DNA from: Streptomyces sp. JJ66
GTDB lineage: Bacteria > Actinomycetota > Actinomycetes > Streptomycetales > Streptomycetaceae
DNA length: 64,000 bases
Direction of reading: 5' to 3'
Assembly (NCBI RefSeq): GCF_019303495.1
Contig: NZ_JAEVFI010000008.1
Coordinates: 133,548 to 197,547 of the forward strand
The position numbers were made by a program, and so were the translations under genes. Within the stretch, counting starts at the first letter, position 1; the number at the start of each line of letters is the position of its first letter. Below, piece after piece: positions 50,601 through 58,296 of the stretch. Below the pieces are notes generated by a model that was not told the origin of the DNA, made no database searches, and saw only the letters and a program-made list of their open reading frames with translations.

Positions 50601-52199
50601 AAAGTCGGCGTCGGCGCTGACCTGCGGGCCGAACAGGCCCGAGCCGAGGGCGACGAGAGCGCCGCGCTCGCGGAGCTGGAACGCCTCACCCACAAGGTCC
50701 GCACCCGTGCCGCGCACCTCCTGCAGACCGCCGACGGCGCCGACGGCCCCTCCCGCCAGGCGGCCGCCGCCCGCGCCGAACAGCAGGTCCAGGTGCTGGA
50801 GTCACGCGCCGCCACCGCCAGCGAACAGCTCGGCCGCCTGCGCGGCGAGGCCGAGCGCCTGGCACCGCCTCAGGGCACCGCCCACGCCGAGCTCACCGAG
50901 GACCGCACACCCGGCACCGCTGAGGAGGCCCAGCGCCTGCTGCGCACCGCCACCACCGAACTGGCCGCCCGCACCGACGCCCTGGACGCGGCCCGCACCG
51001 AACACGCGGACCTCCAGCGCGCCCACCGCGCCGCCGAGGACGCCGCCGGGGCCTTCGAGGAGACGGCCGCCATGCTGCGCGACCTCCTGCGCGACCCCGC
51101 GCACCCCGGCGAGGAGTCCGAGGCGCCCGAGCCCTATACCGGCACCCCGGCCGAGGCCCGCCACGCGGCCGCCGAAGCCCGCCGCTCCCTGCGCGGCTGC
51201 GCCGCCGACCTGACGGCCGCCGAGACGGCGGTGCGCGAAGCCGGTGACGTCCTGGTGCGGCACGCCAACTCCACCCGCTACGAGGCCGTGCGCACCCCCG
51301 CGCGGCAGCAGATCCGCGAGTTGCCGGCCGCCGCCCTGCCCGACCACGCGGCCGCCTGGGCGGAGGCGTTCGCGCCCCGGCTGCGCGTGCTCACCGACGA
51401 ACTGGAGCAGCTCGAACGCAACCGGGACAGCATCGTAGACCGCCTGCGTGGCCTGACCGAGACCGCGCTGACCACCCTGCGCTCCGCCCAGCGCCTGTCC
51501 CGCCTGCCCCAGGGCCTGGGGGAGTGGTCGGGACAGGAGTTCCTGCGCATCCGCTTCGAGGACCCCGACCAGGCCACGCTCACCGAACGGCTCGGCGAGG
51601 TGATCGACGAGGCCACCCGGGCGGCGGTGCGCAAGAACTCCGACCTGCGCCGCGACGGCATGACGCTGCTGCTGCGCGGCGTGCACGCGGCGCTCGGGCC
51701 GCGCGGCGTCAGCGTCGAGATCCTCAAACCGGACGCCGTGCTGCGCGCCGAACGCGTTCCCGTCGGCCAGATGGGCGACGTGTTCTCCGGCGGACAGCTG
51801 CTGACGGCCGCCATCGCCCTGTACTGCACCATGGCCGCGCTGCGCGGCAACGACCGCGGCCGTGACAAGCACCGGCACGCCGGAACGCTGTTCCTGGACA
51901 ACCCCATCGGGCGGGCCAACGCCACCTATCTGCTGGAGCTCCAGCGCGCGGTGGCCGACGCCCTGGGCGTGCAGCTGCTCTACACCACCGGCCTGTTCGA
52001 CACCACGGCGCTCGCGGAGTTCCCGCTGGTCATCCGGCTGCGCAACGACGCCGACCTGCGTGCGGGGCTGAAGTACATCAGCGTCGAGGAGCACCTGCGG
52101 CCCGGCCTGCCCGAGCGCGAACCAGACGGCGAGACGGTGCACGGCGAGATCACCGCCACCCGCATGTTCCGCCGCCCACCCGCCGAAACCACCGCTTAG
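47601..52199 (+). CDS. 1532-aa SMC/Rad50-like coiled-coil ATPase
   Basis: The largest protein of the window. The N-terminal head has GVLFLENGGGKSVLLKLIFS (Walker A, residues ~60-75) and an arm YQREMNADEGEAAGLFSVKN near 225-245. Two Ala/Arg/Glu-rich coiled-coil arms (about 290-640 and 770-1320) flank a globular hinge-like block (about 642-756, e.g. GVPALPGWRYLAQAVDPADH, DGVVITDPASHARAREILTS). The C-terminal head has MGDVFSGGQLLTAAIALYCT (ABC signature near 1395) and GTLFLDNPIGRANATYLLEL (Walker B near 1432). The expected catalytic Glu after the Walker B Asp is Asn. ATG 47601 begins MYELSRIRLYSIGPAG. The ATPase likely works with the two preceding gene products on DNA. Confidence 0.85.
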   Translation: MYELSRIRLYSIGPAGARYADTVLDLRGVGAPVPAPAPAQADFFEDEPAGPPCRPAPAGVLFLENGGGKSVLLKLIFSVMLPGHRNTLGGASSGVLRKFLLAEDTGHVALEWQHTLTGESVVVGKVSEWRGRQVSADPRKFAEAWYSFRPGPGLSLDALPVAESSALRPAEGASGARGRRRTMKGFRDVLTETGKAYPNLDVVWEEIHDRWKDHLDALGLDPELFRYQREMNADEGEAAGLFSVKNDADFTDLLLRAVTDTRDTDGLADLVHGFAHKLGHRTELTAERDFTAGSLDLLSRIAEAAEQRDRSRTVHAGAEQRTRHLAARLTARGRHERGNAAGLAERTDQAAAVVATADRERTRAASVAAELAYRHASLALAAAEKAATAGRRELTEARTLHSAWQAAETVLRHRAAADRAARAAEAIQDAERDAAPALAARAKAAHALVRALHAAATEAGEQAASGEERSAALQRTAEEAHTEATAAATEAQRARSESEHLRARLAEVEQETAEAVRAGWLTDTAPDADPARAALAASDADREATAAWDAAREHAHRAAGHDRETAAELGRAELAAARAADAARAADAARAAEAATAEALGAEPRVVELLEAESPLRAQELDTGAEALRELLDHRVADGERRLFDLRTAAAEDTRMLAALGDGGLLPPGPDVLATVEYLGEHGVPALPGWRYLAQAVDPADHAAVLATRPELVDGVVITDPASHARAREILTSAALLPRSAVAVGTAAALLAPTPATTTEDTPGSGVFLVPPNPAMHDEGAADGERRALRTRAAARDEEIRALAARLSEDRALAARLASWRTGCPAGRLTQLTAAAEAAREAADDAAHRYTRAAAEREEAARAAAEASALRDERQEAAQRARRSADALAGLAFRLRERSSWQARLRELADDAADAELRATECRERARAADEDRRAAQRAADDAHRTARTLRAERAEIAGVFEEPPESQPGTGTGAPAQDPPTASLPALREAHRAASQLYEKVGVGADLRAEQARAEGDESAALAELERLTHKVRTRAAHLLQTADGADGPSRQAAAARAEQQVQVLESRAATASEQLGRLRGEAERLAPPQGTAHAELTEDRTPGTAEEAQRLLRTATTELAARTDALDAARTEHADLQRAHRAAEDAAGAFEETAAMLRDLLRDPAHPGEESEAPEPYTGTPAEARHAAAEARRSLRGCAADLTAAETAVREAGDVLVRHANSTRYEAVRTPARQQIRELPAAALPDHAAAWAEAFAPRLRVLTDELEQLERNRDSIVDRLRGLTETALTTLRSAQRLSRLPQGLGEWSGQEFLRIRFEDPDQATLTERLGEVIDEATRAAVRKNSDLRRDGMTLLLRGVHAALGPRGVSVEILKPDAVLRAERVPVGQMGDVFSGGQLLTAAIALYCTMAALRGNDRGRDKHRHAGTLFLDNPIGRANATYLLELQRAVADALGVQLLYTTGLFDTTALAEFPLVIRLRNDADLRAGLKYISVEEHLRPGLPEREPDGETVHGEITATRMFRRPPAETTA

Positions 52200-52217
52200 C
52201 CCCGCCAGGTCAGCCGG

Positions 52218-52511
52218 TCACCGGGGCCGGTTCCCACGGCGCGGGCGGTGCTCCCGTGCCGCGCTGCTGGGTTCGGAGACCACCCCGTGCCGCTGGGCCC
52301 ACACCTGGCGGGTGATCCACACGTCCAGCACCGCCCAGGTGGCCACCACCGACCCGGCCACCGCGACCAGTACCACCGGCAACGCCGCCCACACCCCGGC
52401 CAGCGTGCACAGCACCGCCGCCATCACCAGCACGAGGGTCAGCGCGACGACGAGCACCGCGCGCACGGCGGCCGACCGCACCGGGTCAGGCAGCCGCGGC
52501 TTGCCCTCCAT
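52218..52511 (-). CDS. Small two-helix membrane protein, 97 aa
   Basis: Begins MEGKPRLPDPVRSAAVRAVL at ATG 52511. Two long hydrophobic helices (about residues 17-38 and 41-62) are followed by a basic, Arg-rich C-terminal tail presumably on the cytoplasmic side. I recognise no family. It lies between the SMC-like operon (convergent) and cvnA (divergent), and could be a Streptomyces-specific membrane protein co-conserved with the conservon. Confidence 0.55.
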   Translation of the reverse strand: MEGKPRLPDPVRSAAVRAVLVVALTLVLVMAAVLCTLAGVWAALPVVLVAVAGSVVATWAVLDVWITRQVWAQRHGVVSEPSSAAREHRPRRGNRPR

Positions 52512-52802
52512 GGCCCCGCTCTCCTTCCTCGCCTCAGTTCATCCGCACCTGCGGACCGCTGCCGTACCCCACTATGACCAGTTTGCTCCGGCATCAACCG
52601 AAACATCAGGACGCGGCAGCCCTCGCCCGAACGGGTCTTGGCCCGGACATGTCTACGAGTTCTCCACCCGCGGTAGTAGGCTCGCGCCCGTTCGCCGGGC
52701 TGACGACCGCGCCCCGCCGATCACGCACCACCGAAGCAGAACCCAAGCACAGCCGAAGACCGGCGTCACCGGCGAGGGCGGCGCTGTCACGTAGGGGAGG
52801 CC

Positions 52803-55463
52803 ATGCGCTTTCGCGGGAAGACCATCCGCCGGAAGATCGTGGCGCTGCTGCTCGTGCCCCTGGTCACCCTGACCGCCATCTGGGCCTTCGCCACCTACCT
52901 CACCGGGCGTGAGGCCGGACAACTCACCCACGCGGCCATGCTGGTGGCCAAGTTCGCCGAACCAGCCGGGGAGACCGTCCAGGCCGTGCAGCAGGAGCGC
53001 CGCCAGGTGCTCGTCCACCTCGCCGACCCGCGCCGCTCCGACGCGCTGTCGCAACTCACCCGCCAGCAGGAGGAGACCGACGCGGCCGTCACCGCACTGC
53101 GCCGCCAAACCGACGCGGTGCGCGCCGACCTCCCCGAGAACTCCCGGGGGCGCCTGGAGACGCTGCACACCGAGCTGGACGCGCTGGGCGGTATCCGGGA
53201 GCAGGTCCAGCGCAACACCGCCACCCGCGAGAGTGCCTTCACCGCCTACACCTCCGTCATCGACCCCCTCCATGACGTGCTGGTGACGCTGCACTCGCTG
53301 CGCGATGCCACGCTCGACCGGGAGGGCAAGGCACTCGTCGGACTCAGCCGCGCCCGCGAACTGCTCTCCCGTGAGGACGCGCTCATGGCCTCCGCGCTCG
53401 CCGCAGGCCGCATGACGCGGGAGGAACTGCGCGAGTTCTCCGACCGCATCGCTGAGCGCCGCATCACCTACAGCACCAACCTCGCCGTCCTGCCCGGGGA
53501 AGAACGCCGCCACTTCGACGACTACTGGGACGGCGCGAGCGGCCAGCTCCTCACCGAGACCGAGAACACCGCCCTCGCCGCCGGGCCCGACGGCGTAATC
53601 GAGGCGCTGGACGCCGAACGCTGGGAAGCCGCGGCCTCGGCCGTGCTGAAGGACCTGGAGCGCCTGAACGGCGCGGCCGCCGACCGGCTGGCTGACCGCG
53701 TGGCACCGGCCGCCCGGTCCGTGCTGCTGCTGGCCGGGCTCGCGGGCGTCGGCGGCTTCTTCGCCGTGGCGCTGTCCGTTGTCGTCTCCTTCCGCATCGG
53801 CCGCGGACTCATCAAGGACCTCGGCACGCTGCGGCGCGAGGCACACGAGGTGTCCGGGGTGCGACTGCCCAGCGTCATGCGGCGCCTGGCCGCCGGTGAA
53901 CAGGTGGACGTCGAGACCGAGGCGCCGCGCCTGGAGTACGGGCCCGACGAACTCGGGCAGGCAGCCCAGGCCCTCAACACCCTGCAACGCGCCGCCGTGG
54001 AGGCCGCCGTCAAGCAGGCCGACATGCGCCGCGGGGTGTCGGAGGTGTTCGTCAACCTCGCCCGCCGCAGCCAGGTGCTCCTGCACCGCCAGCTCGCGCT
54101 GCTGGACACCATGGAACGCCGCACCGAGGACGCCGACGAGCTCGCCGACCTCTTCCGCCTCGACCACCTCACCACCCGCATGCGCCGCCACGCCGAGGGC
54201 CTGGTCATCCTCTCCGGCGCCGCTCCCTCTCGCCAGTGGCGCAAACCCGTCGGGCTGACCGACGTGGTGCGGGCCGCCGTCGCCGAGGTCGAGGACTACG
54301 AGCGCATCGAGATCCGCCGCCTGGCGCCCCTGGCCGTGGACGGACCCGCCGTCGGCGACCTGACCCACCTGATCGCCGAACTGCTGGAGAACGCCACCTC
54401 CTTCTCCCCTCCGCACACCGCCGTCCAGGTGCGCGGCGATCGTGTCGCGGGCGGCTTCGCTCTGGAGATCCACGACCGGGGCCTGGGCATGCCGCCCGAG
54501 GCGCTGCTGGAGGCCAACCTGCGGCTGGCCGAGACCCCGGAGTTCGAGCTGTCCGACACCGACCGGCTCGGCCTGTTCGTCGTCTCCCGGCTGGCTCAGC
54601 GCCAGGGCGTGCGGGTCTCACTGCAGCCGTCTCCCTACGGCGGCACCACCGCCGTCGTCCTCATCCCCGCTTCGGCGCTGAACGAGGCCGACCCCGCCAG
54701 CGCCCCGGCGCTCGAACACGGGCGCGGGGACGCCGGTGTCCACCACCGCACACTCACCCGGGTGCCCGCCACACCGCAGCGCGACCCCGCCACCGCTCTG
54801 AGCGTCGCAGATACCGGTGCCCCGCGCGGCCACGGCCGACCGGTCGAACTCGACGGCCCGCTGGAAGGCATAGCCGACCCCCTCGACGAACTCGACCACC
54901 GCCGCCCCGACGACACCCCGCCCGACGGCATCGGGAGCCTGTTCCGCGCGCTGCGCGAGCAGGGGGCGACCACCGCGCCCGCCCCCGCCGCCGAGCAGCA
55001 CCACGGCCGCGACGAGCGGTCAGCACGCGAGACCGACGGTCCTACGGCATCCGGGGAACCCGCACCCCTGCCCCGCCGCCCCGGCACCGGTTCCCGCCCG
55101 GTGCTGGTCGCCGACCACGGCCGTCCCGTCGGCCGCCCGCCCGAGCCCGCCAGGGATGCGACGCCCGGCGGCCAGACGCCCCGCGCGGGCACCAAGCCCG
55201 AGCCGCCCACCACGCCCGGCGGCCTCCCGCGCCGCCGCCGCCAGGCCAGCCTCGCCCCCCAGCCGCACCAAGGCCGCCACTCCCCGGACGCACCCGCCGG
55301 GGAAGACGGCACCCGCCCCGCCGAGGGCACCGGACGCCGCGCTGGGACGCCCGCCGACCGGGACGCCGAACAGGTCCGCGACCGCATGGCCGCCCTCCAG
55401 CGCGGCTGGGCGCGCGGACGCCAGCACAACGACGGAACCACACCCGGAGGGGACGGTCGATGA
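52803..55463 (+). CDS. cvnA: Conservon sensor kinase CvnA-like (nitrate/nitrite-sensing domain histidine kinase)
   Basis: An 886-aa membrane protein. A TM helix at residues ~11-31 and another at ~302-325 enclose an extracytoplasmic helical NIT-type sensor domain. After the second helix comes a HAMP-like region (SFRIGRGLIKDLGTLRREAH), a degenerate phospho-acceptor helix (RLDHLTTRMRRHAEGLVILS) and a GHKL ATPase (LIAELLENATSFSPPHTAVQ, EIHDRGLGMPPEALLEANL, LGLFVVSRLAQRQG). About 280 disordered Pro/Arg-rich residues end the protein. In Streptomyces CvnA forms a membrane complex with CvnB-D resembling a G-protein-coupled system. ATG 52803 follows GGGGAGG; it overlaps cvnB by 4 nt. Confidence 0.88.
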   Translation: MRFRGKTIRRKIVALLLVPLVTLTAIWAFATYLTGREAGQLTHAAMLVAKFAEPAGETVQAVQQERRQVLVHLADPRRSDALSQLTRQQEETDAAVTALRRQTDAVRADLPENSRGRLETLHTELDALGGIREQVQRNTATRESAFTAYTSVIDPLHDVLVTLHSLRDATLDREGKALVGLSRARELLSREDALMASALAAGRMTREELREFSDRIAERRITYSTNLAVLPGEERRHFDDYWDGASGQLLTETENTALAAGPDGVIEALDAERWEAAASAVLKDLERLNGAAADRLADRVAPAARSVLLLAGLAGVGGFFAVALSVVVSFRIGRGLIKDLGTLRREAHEVSGVRLPSVMRRLAAGEQVDVETEAPRLEYGPDELGQAAQALNTLQRAAVEAAVKQADMRRGVSEVFVNLARRSQVLLHRQLALLDTMERRTEDADELADLFRLDHLTTRMRRHAEGLVILSGAAPSRQWRKPVGLTDVVRAAVAEVEDYERIEIRRLAPLAVDGPAVGDLTHLIAELLENATSFSPPHTAVQVRGDRVAGGFALEIHDRGLGMPPEALLEANLRLAETPEFELSDTDRLGLFVVSRLAQRQGVRVSLQPSPYGGTTAVVLIPASALNEADPASAPALEHGRGDAGVHHRTLTRVPATPQRDPATALSVADTGAPRGHGRPVELDGPLEGIADPLDELDHRRPDDTPPDGIGSLFRALREQGATTAPAPAAEQHHGRDERSARETDGPTASGEPAPLPRRPGTGSRPVLVADHGRPVGRPPEPARDATPGGQTPRAGTKPEPPTTPGGLPRRRRQASLAPQPHQGRHSPDAPAGEDGTRPAEGTGRRAGTPADRDAEQVRDRMAALQRGWARGRQHNDGTTPGGDGR

Positions 55464-55900
55464 CCGCACCGAACGCGACACCTCAGCACGCTTCAGGCCC
55501 CGGCTCCGGCGAGCTCAACTGGCTCCTGGACGAGCTGGTGGGACGAGTGAGCAGCATCCGCAAGGCGCTCGTCCTCTCCGGCGACGGACTGCCCCGCGGC
55601 GCCTCCCGGGACCTCTCCCGCGAGGACGGCGAGCACCTGGCCGCGGTGGCCTCCGGTTTCCACAGCCTGGCCAAGGGCGTCGGCCGCCACTTCGGCACGG
55701 GCGGCGTCCGCCAGACGGTGATCGAGCTGGACGAGGCTTTTCTGTTCGTCACCGCCGCCGGGGACGGCAGCTGCCTGGCGGTGCTGGCCGAGGCGGAGGC
55801 CGACGTCGGCCAGATCGCCTACGAGATGACGCTCCTCGTCAAACGCGTCGGCGTCCACCTGGGCACCGCGCCCCGCAGCGAACTGCCGGGCGGAGGGTAA
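55460..55900 (+). CDS. cvnB: Roadblock/LC7 domain protein CvnB
   Basis: A 146-aa roadblock/LC7 fold: ELNWLLDELVGRVSSIRKAL, LVLSGDGLPRGASRDL and DEAFLFVTAAGDGSCLAVLA are typical. Such proteins are GTPase-activating or scaffold partners of small Ras-like GTPases (MglB type) and part of every conservon. The ATG overlaps the cvnA stop (ATGA), so translation is coupled. Its usual partner GTPase CvnD is not encoded here. Confidence 0.9.
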   Translation: MTAPNATPQHASGPGSGELNWLLDELVGRVSSIRKALVLSGDGLPRGASRDLSREDGEHLAAVASGFHSLAKGVGRHFGTGGVRQTVIELDEAFLFVTAAGDGSCLAVLAEAEADVGQIAYEMTLLVKRVGVHLGTAPRSELPGGG

Positions 55901-55908
55901 GGCGGCGC

Positions 55909-56394
55909 ATGACCGATCCCTGGTTCGACGACGCGGCCGGACCCGTAGTGCGGCCCTACGCGATGACGCGGGGCCGCACCCGCGCCGACACCCGCCTGCG
56001 ACTGGACCTGATCGCCCTGGTCATCGCGGACGACGACGCCCTCCAGCGCGCCGAGGACACGGCCGGTCCCGGTTACGCGGCGGACAGCGCGCACCGCACC
56101 GAAGCCGACCCCCAAGGCGGCACCGCACCCGGCGTCGGTCCGGCCCGGGAGGATTCCGCCCGGTCCCCAGGGCTCGCCCCCGAACACCTCGCCATCGTGC
56201 GCCGGTGCTCGGCGCAGCCGCGATCGGTCGCCGAACTGGCGACCGACCTGGACCTGCCCGTCGGCGTCGTGCGCGTCCTCATCAGCGACCTGGTCACCGC
56301 CGGGCTGGTCCGCGTCACCCGTCCTGTCCCCCCGGCCGAGCTGCCGGACGAGACCACCCTGCGAGAGGTCATCGACGGCCTTCGAGCGCTCTGA
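55909..56394 (+). CDS. cvnC: DUF742 family protein CvnC
   Basis: A 161-aa DUF742 protein: VVRPYAMTRGRTRADTRLRL at the N-terminus and a C-terminal winged-helix-like region, APEHLAIVRRCSAQPRSVAE then LDLPVGVVRVLISDLVTAGL, both typical of CvnC. It has a ~45-residue insertion (roughly residues 45-90) rich in Gly/Ala/Asp compared with the usual ~120 aa. Start ATG 55909 lies 8 nt after the cvnB stop. It is the last gene of the cluster; the following gene is on the opposite strand, so cvnD is missing. Confidence 0.88.
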   Translation: MTDPWFDDAAGPVVRPYAMTRGRTRADTRLRLDLIALVIADDDALQRAEDTAGPGYAADSAHRTEADPQGGTAPGVGPAREDSARSPGLAPEHLAIVRRCSAQPRSVAELATDLDLPVGVVRVLISDLVTAGLVRVTRPVPPAELPDETTLREVIDGLRAL

Positions 56395-56452
56395 GGCGAG
56401 CGGCACGACGCCGCCGCAGCGCCCTGACGCGCACCGGCACGGGGGCGCGGGC

Positions 56453-57184
56453 TCAGAACGCCACGTTGAAGATCAGCGCCCCGAGTACCCCGCCCAGCAG
56501 CGGCCCGGCCACCGGAATCCAGGCATACCCCCAGTCGGAGGTGCCCTTGTTCGGGATCGGCAGCAGCTGGTGCACGATGCGCGGCCCCAGGTCCCGGGCC
56601 GGGTTGATGGCGTAGCCCGTCGGCCCGCCCAGCGACAGGCCGATGCCCACCACCAGCAGCGCCACGATCAGCGTCTGCGTACCGGAGGTCCCCAGCCCCT
56701 CGGTCAGGCCGAACGCCAGCACGGGCAGCACCAGCGCCATCGTCGCGATGATCTCCGTGAGCAGGTTCACCACGGGCTTGCGGATCTCCGGGCCGGTGGA
56801 GAAGGCGCCCAGCGTCGGGGCCGACTTCTCCCGGTCCGCGTTCGCCTGGAACTGGGCGTAGTACGCGGCCCACGCGAGCACCGCGCCCAGCATCGCGCCG
56901 ACCATCTGGCCGGCCACGTAGACCGGGACCTCGCTCCAGTCCCCGCTCTCCACCGCGATGCCGAAGGTGACCGCCGGATTGATGTGCCCGCCGGAGAGCG
57001 GCCCGGCCGTGTACGCCCCGGCCAGCACGCCGAAACCCCAGCCGAAGGAGATGACGATCCACCCACTGGCCTGCGCCTTGGAGTGGCGGAGCGTCACAGC
57101 GGCGACGACGCCGACACCGAACAGGACCAGGATGGCGGTGCCGATGATCTCGCCGACGAAGATGTCACCGGTGGGATAGTCCAT
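56453..57184 (-). CDS. glpF: MIP family glycerol facilitator / aquaglyceroporin
   Basis: A 243-aa protein with six predicted membrane helices and the two pore loops [13 protein letters not shown] and [13 protein letters not shown]. The Asp after the second NPAR and the length indicate the GlpF (glycerol) rather than AqpZ (water) branch. It would let glycerol and similar small solutes cross the cytoplasmic membrane. ATG 57184 has GAGGAG 6 nt upstream. Unlike the usual glpF-glpK-glpD cluster, no glycerol kinase or dehydrogenase is adjacent. Confidence 0.88.
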   Translation of the reverse strand: MDYPTGDIFVGEIIGTAILVLFGVGVVAAVTLRHSKAQASGWIVISFGWGFGVLAGAYTAGPLSGGHINPAVTFGIAVESGDWSEVPVYVAGQMVGAMLGAVLAWAAYYAQFQANADREKSAPTLGAFSTGPEIRKPVVNLLTEIIATMALVLPVLAFGLTEGLGTSGTQTLIVALLVVGIGLSLGGPTGYAINPARDLGPRIVHQLLPIPNKGTSDWGYAWIPVAGPLLGGVLGALIFNVAF

Positions 57185-57432
57185 GACGGCTCCTCGTGCG
57201 TGTCCGACCCGGGTCAGGGGCCCGGGCACTCGTATGAGATGCCTCCCGGACGCACACCGAAACGCTCACCCGGCACACCGGGCGGTCGGCGCCGACCGCA
57301 AACGCACCTGAGATCAGCATGCCCGAACGGGCCGCGATCAGCGCGCCGAGCCATGCCCCTCGTCTGCCGTGGACACCACAATGTTCACCGGGCCCGGCAC
57401 CCGTCAAGGACGCGCGGTCCCTCCGGTGGCCG

Positions 57433-58218
57433 TCAGCGGCGCAGCGACGCCCGCGCCACGGGAAAGTCGAAGACCCGCCCCGGGTAGGGCTCGTCCCGGT
57501 AGGTGAAGTGCCACCACTCCTCGGGCAGGTTAACGAACCCCCCATCCGCCATCAGCTCGCGCAGCAGCAGCCGGCTGGCCCGCTGCCGGGGCGTGACGTG
57601 CGGGCTCAGCGTGTGCGCGAGCCGGTCGAAGCAGTCGTACCCGGTGCCCATGTCCACCGAAGCGTCCGGGAACCGCAGCCCGCGCGGCGCGTAACACGGC
57701 ACCAGCGGCTCACCGGGCAGGTACGGCCGCGCCGGCACCACAGGCAGCCGCACCAGCGTCACGTCCACCGTCGAACCCCGGCTGTGCCCGGAGCGCTCGG
57801 CGATGTAGCCCTCGGCGAACAGCCGGTCCTTGGCCACCCGCGGGTAGAACTCCGCCTTCATCCGCGTGTCATGTGCGTCCCGCGCCCAGGCGACGAACCG
57901 GTCCACCGCACGCTGTGGCCGGTAGCAGTCGTACACCTTCAGCGTGTAGCCGCGCGCCGTCGCCGCCCGCTGGACCCGAGCGAGCGCCCGCGCGGCATCC
58001 CGCGTCAGCAAGCAGACCCCCTCCTGGTACCCGTCCACCGGCTCGCCGACGAAGTTGTGCGCACCGGCGTACCGGATGTCCTCCAGCACCCCCGGAGCCA
58101 CCTCCGCCAGCGCCACGAACCGCTCTGGCGCCCGCGGGCCCTCCGCACCGCCCGCCGCCGACGGCGCCCCCGCCCACAGGACCGCCCCACACACCAGCAT
58201 CGTCACCACGCGTCGCAT
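57433..58218 (-). CDS. VanX/DdpX-type D-alanyl-D-alanine dipeptidase, secreted
   Basis: A 261-aa protein with an N-terminal signal peptide (RRVVTMLVCGAVLWAGAPSA). The zinc-binding motifs of the M15D family are complete: RSGHSRGSTVDVTL (His, Asp) and EEWWHFTYRDE (catalytic Glu and His), with the substrate Arg in YDCYRPQRAVDRF. These enzymes split D-Ala-D-Ala; secreted versions recycle cell-wall dipeptides, whereas cytoplasmic VanX confers vancomycin resistance. No vanHA neighbours are present, so recycling or wall turnover is the likelier role. ATG 58218. The GlpF gene follows on the same strand after 248 nt. Confidence 0.88.
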   Translation of the reverse strand: MRRVVTMLVCGAVLWAGAPSAAGGAEGPRAPERFVALAEVAPGVLEDIRYAGAHNFVGEPVDGYQEGVCLLTRDAARALARVQRAATARGYTLKVYDCYRPQRAVDRFVAWARDAHDTRMKAEFYPRVAKDRLFAEGYIAERSGHSRGSTVDVTLVRLPVVPARPYLPGEPLVPCYAPRGLRFPDASVDMGTGYDCFDRLAHTLSPHVTPRQRASRLLLRELMADGGFVNLPEEWWHFTYRDEPYPGRVFDFPVARASLRR

Positions 58219-58296
58219 GCCCCGCACCCTGCCCGACGCCCCGCGCCAGCCCAAGGCCGCCCACCGGACAGCCCCCGAACGGACCAACGCCGCGCG

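Noticed and set aside
48327..50717. 796-codon Gly-rich open frame antisense to the SMC-like gene
   Set aside because: It mirrors the Ala-rich coiled-coil codons of the sense gene; no independent start signals.
57433..58218. Vancomycin-resistance VanX
   Set aside because: The protein has a signal peptide and lacks vanH/vanA neighbours, so a secreted wall-recycling dipeptidase is the better call.
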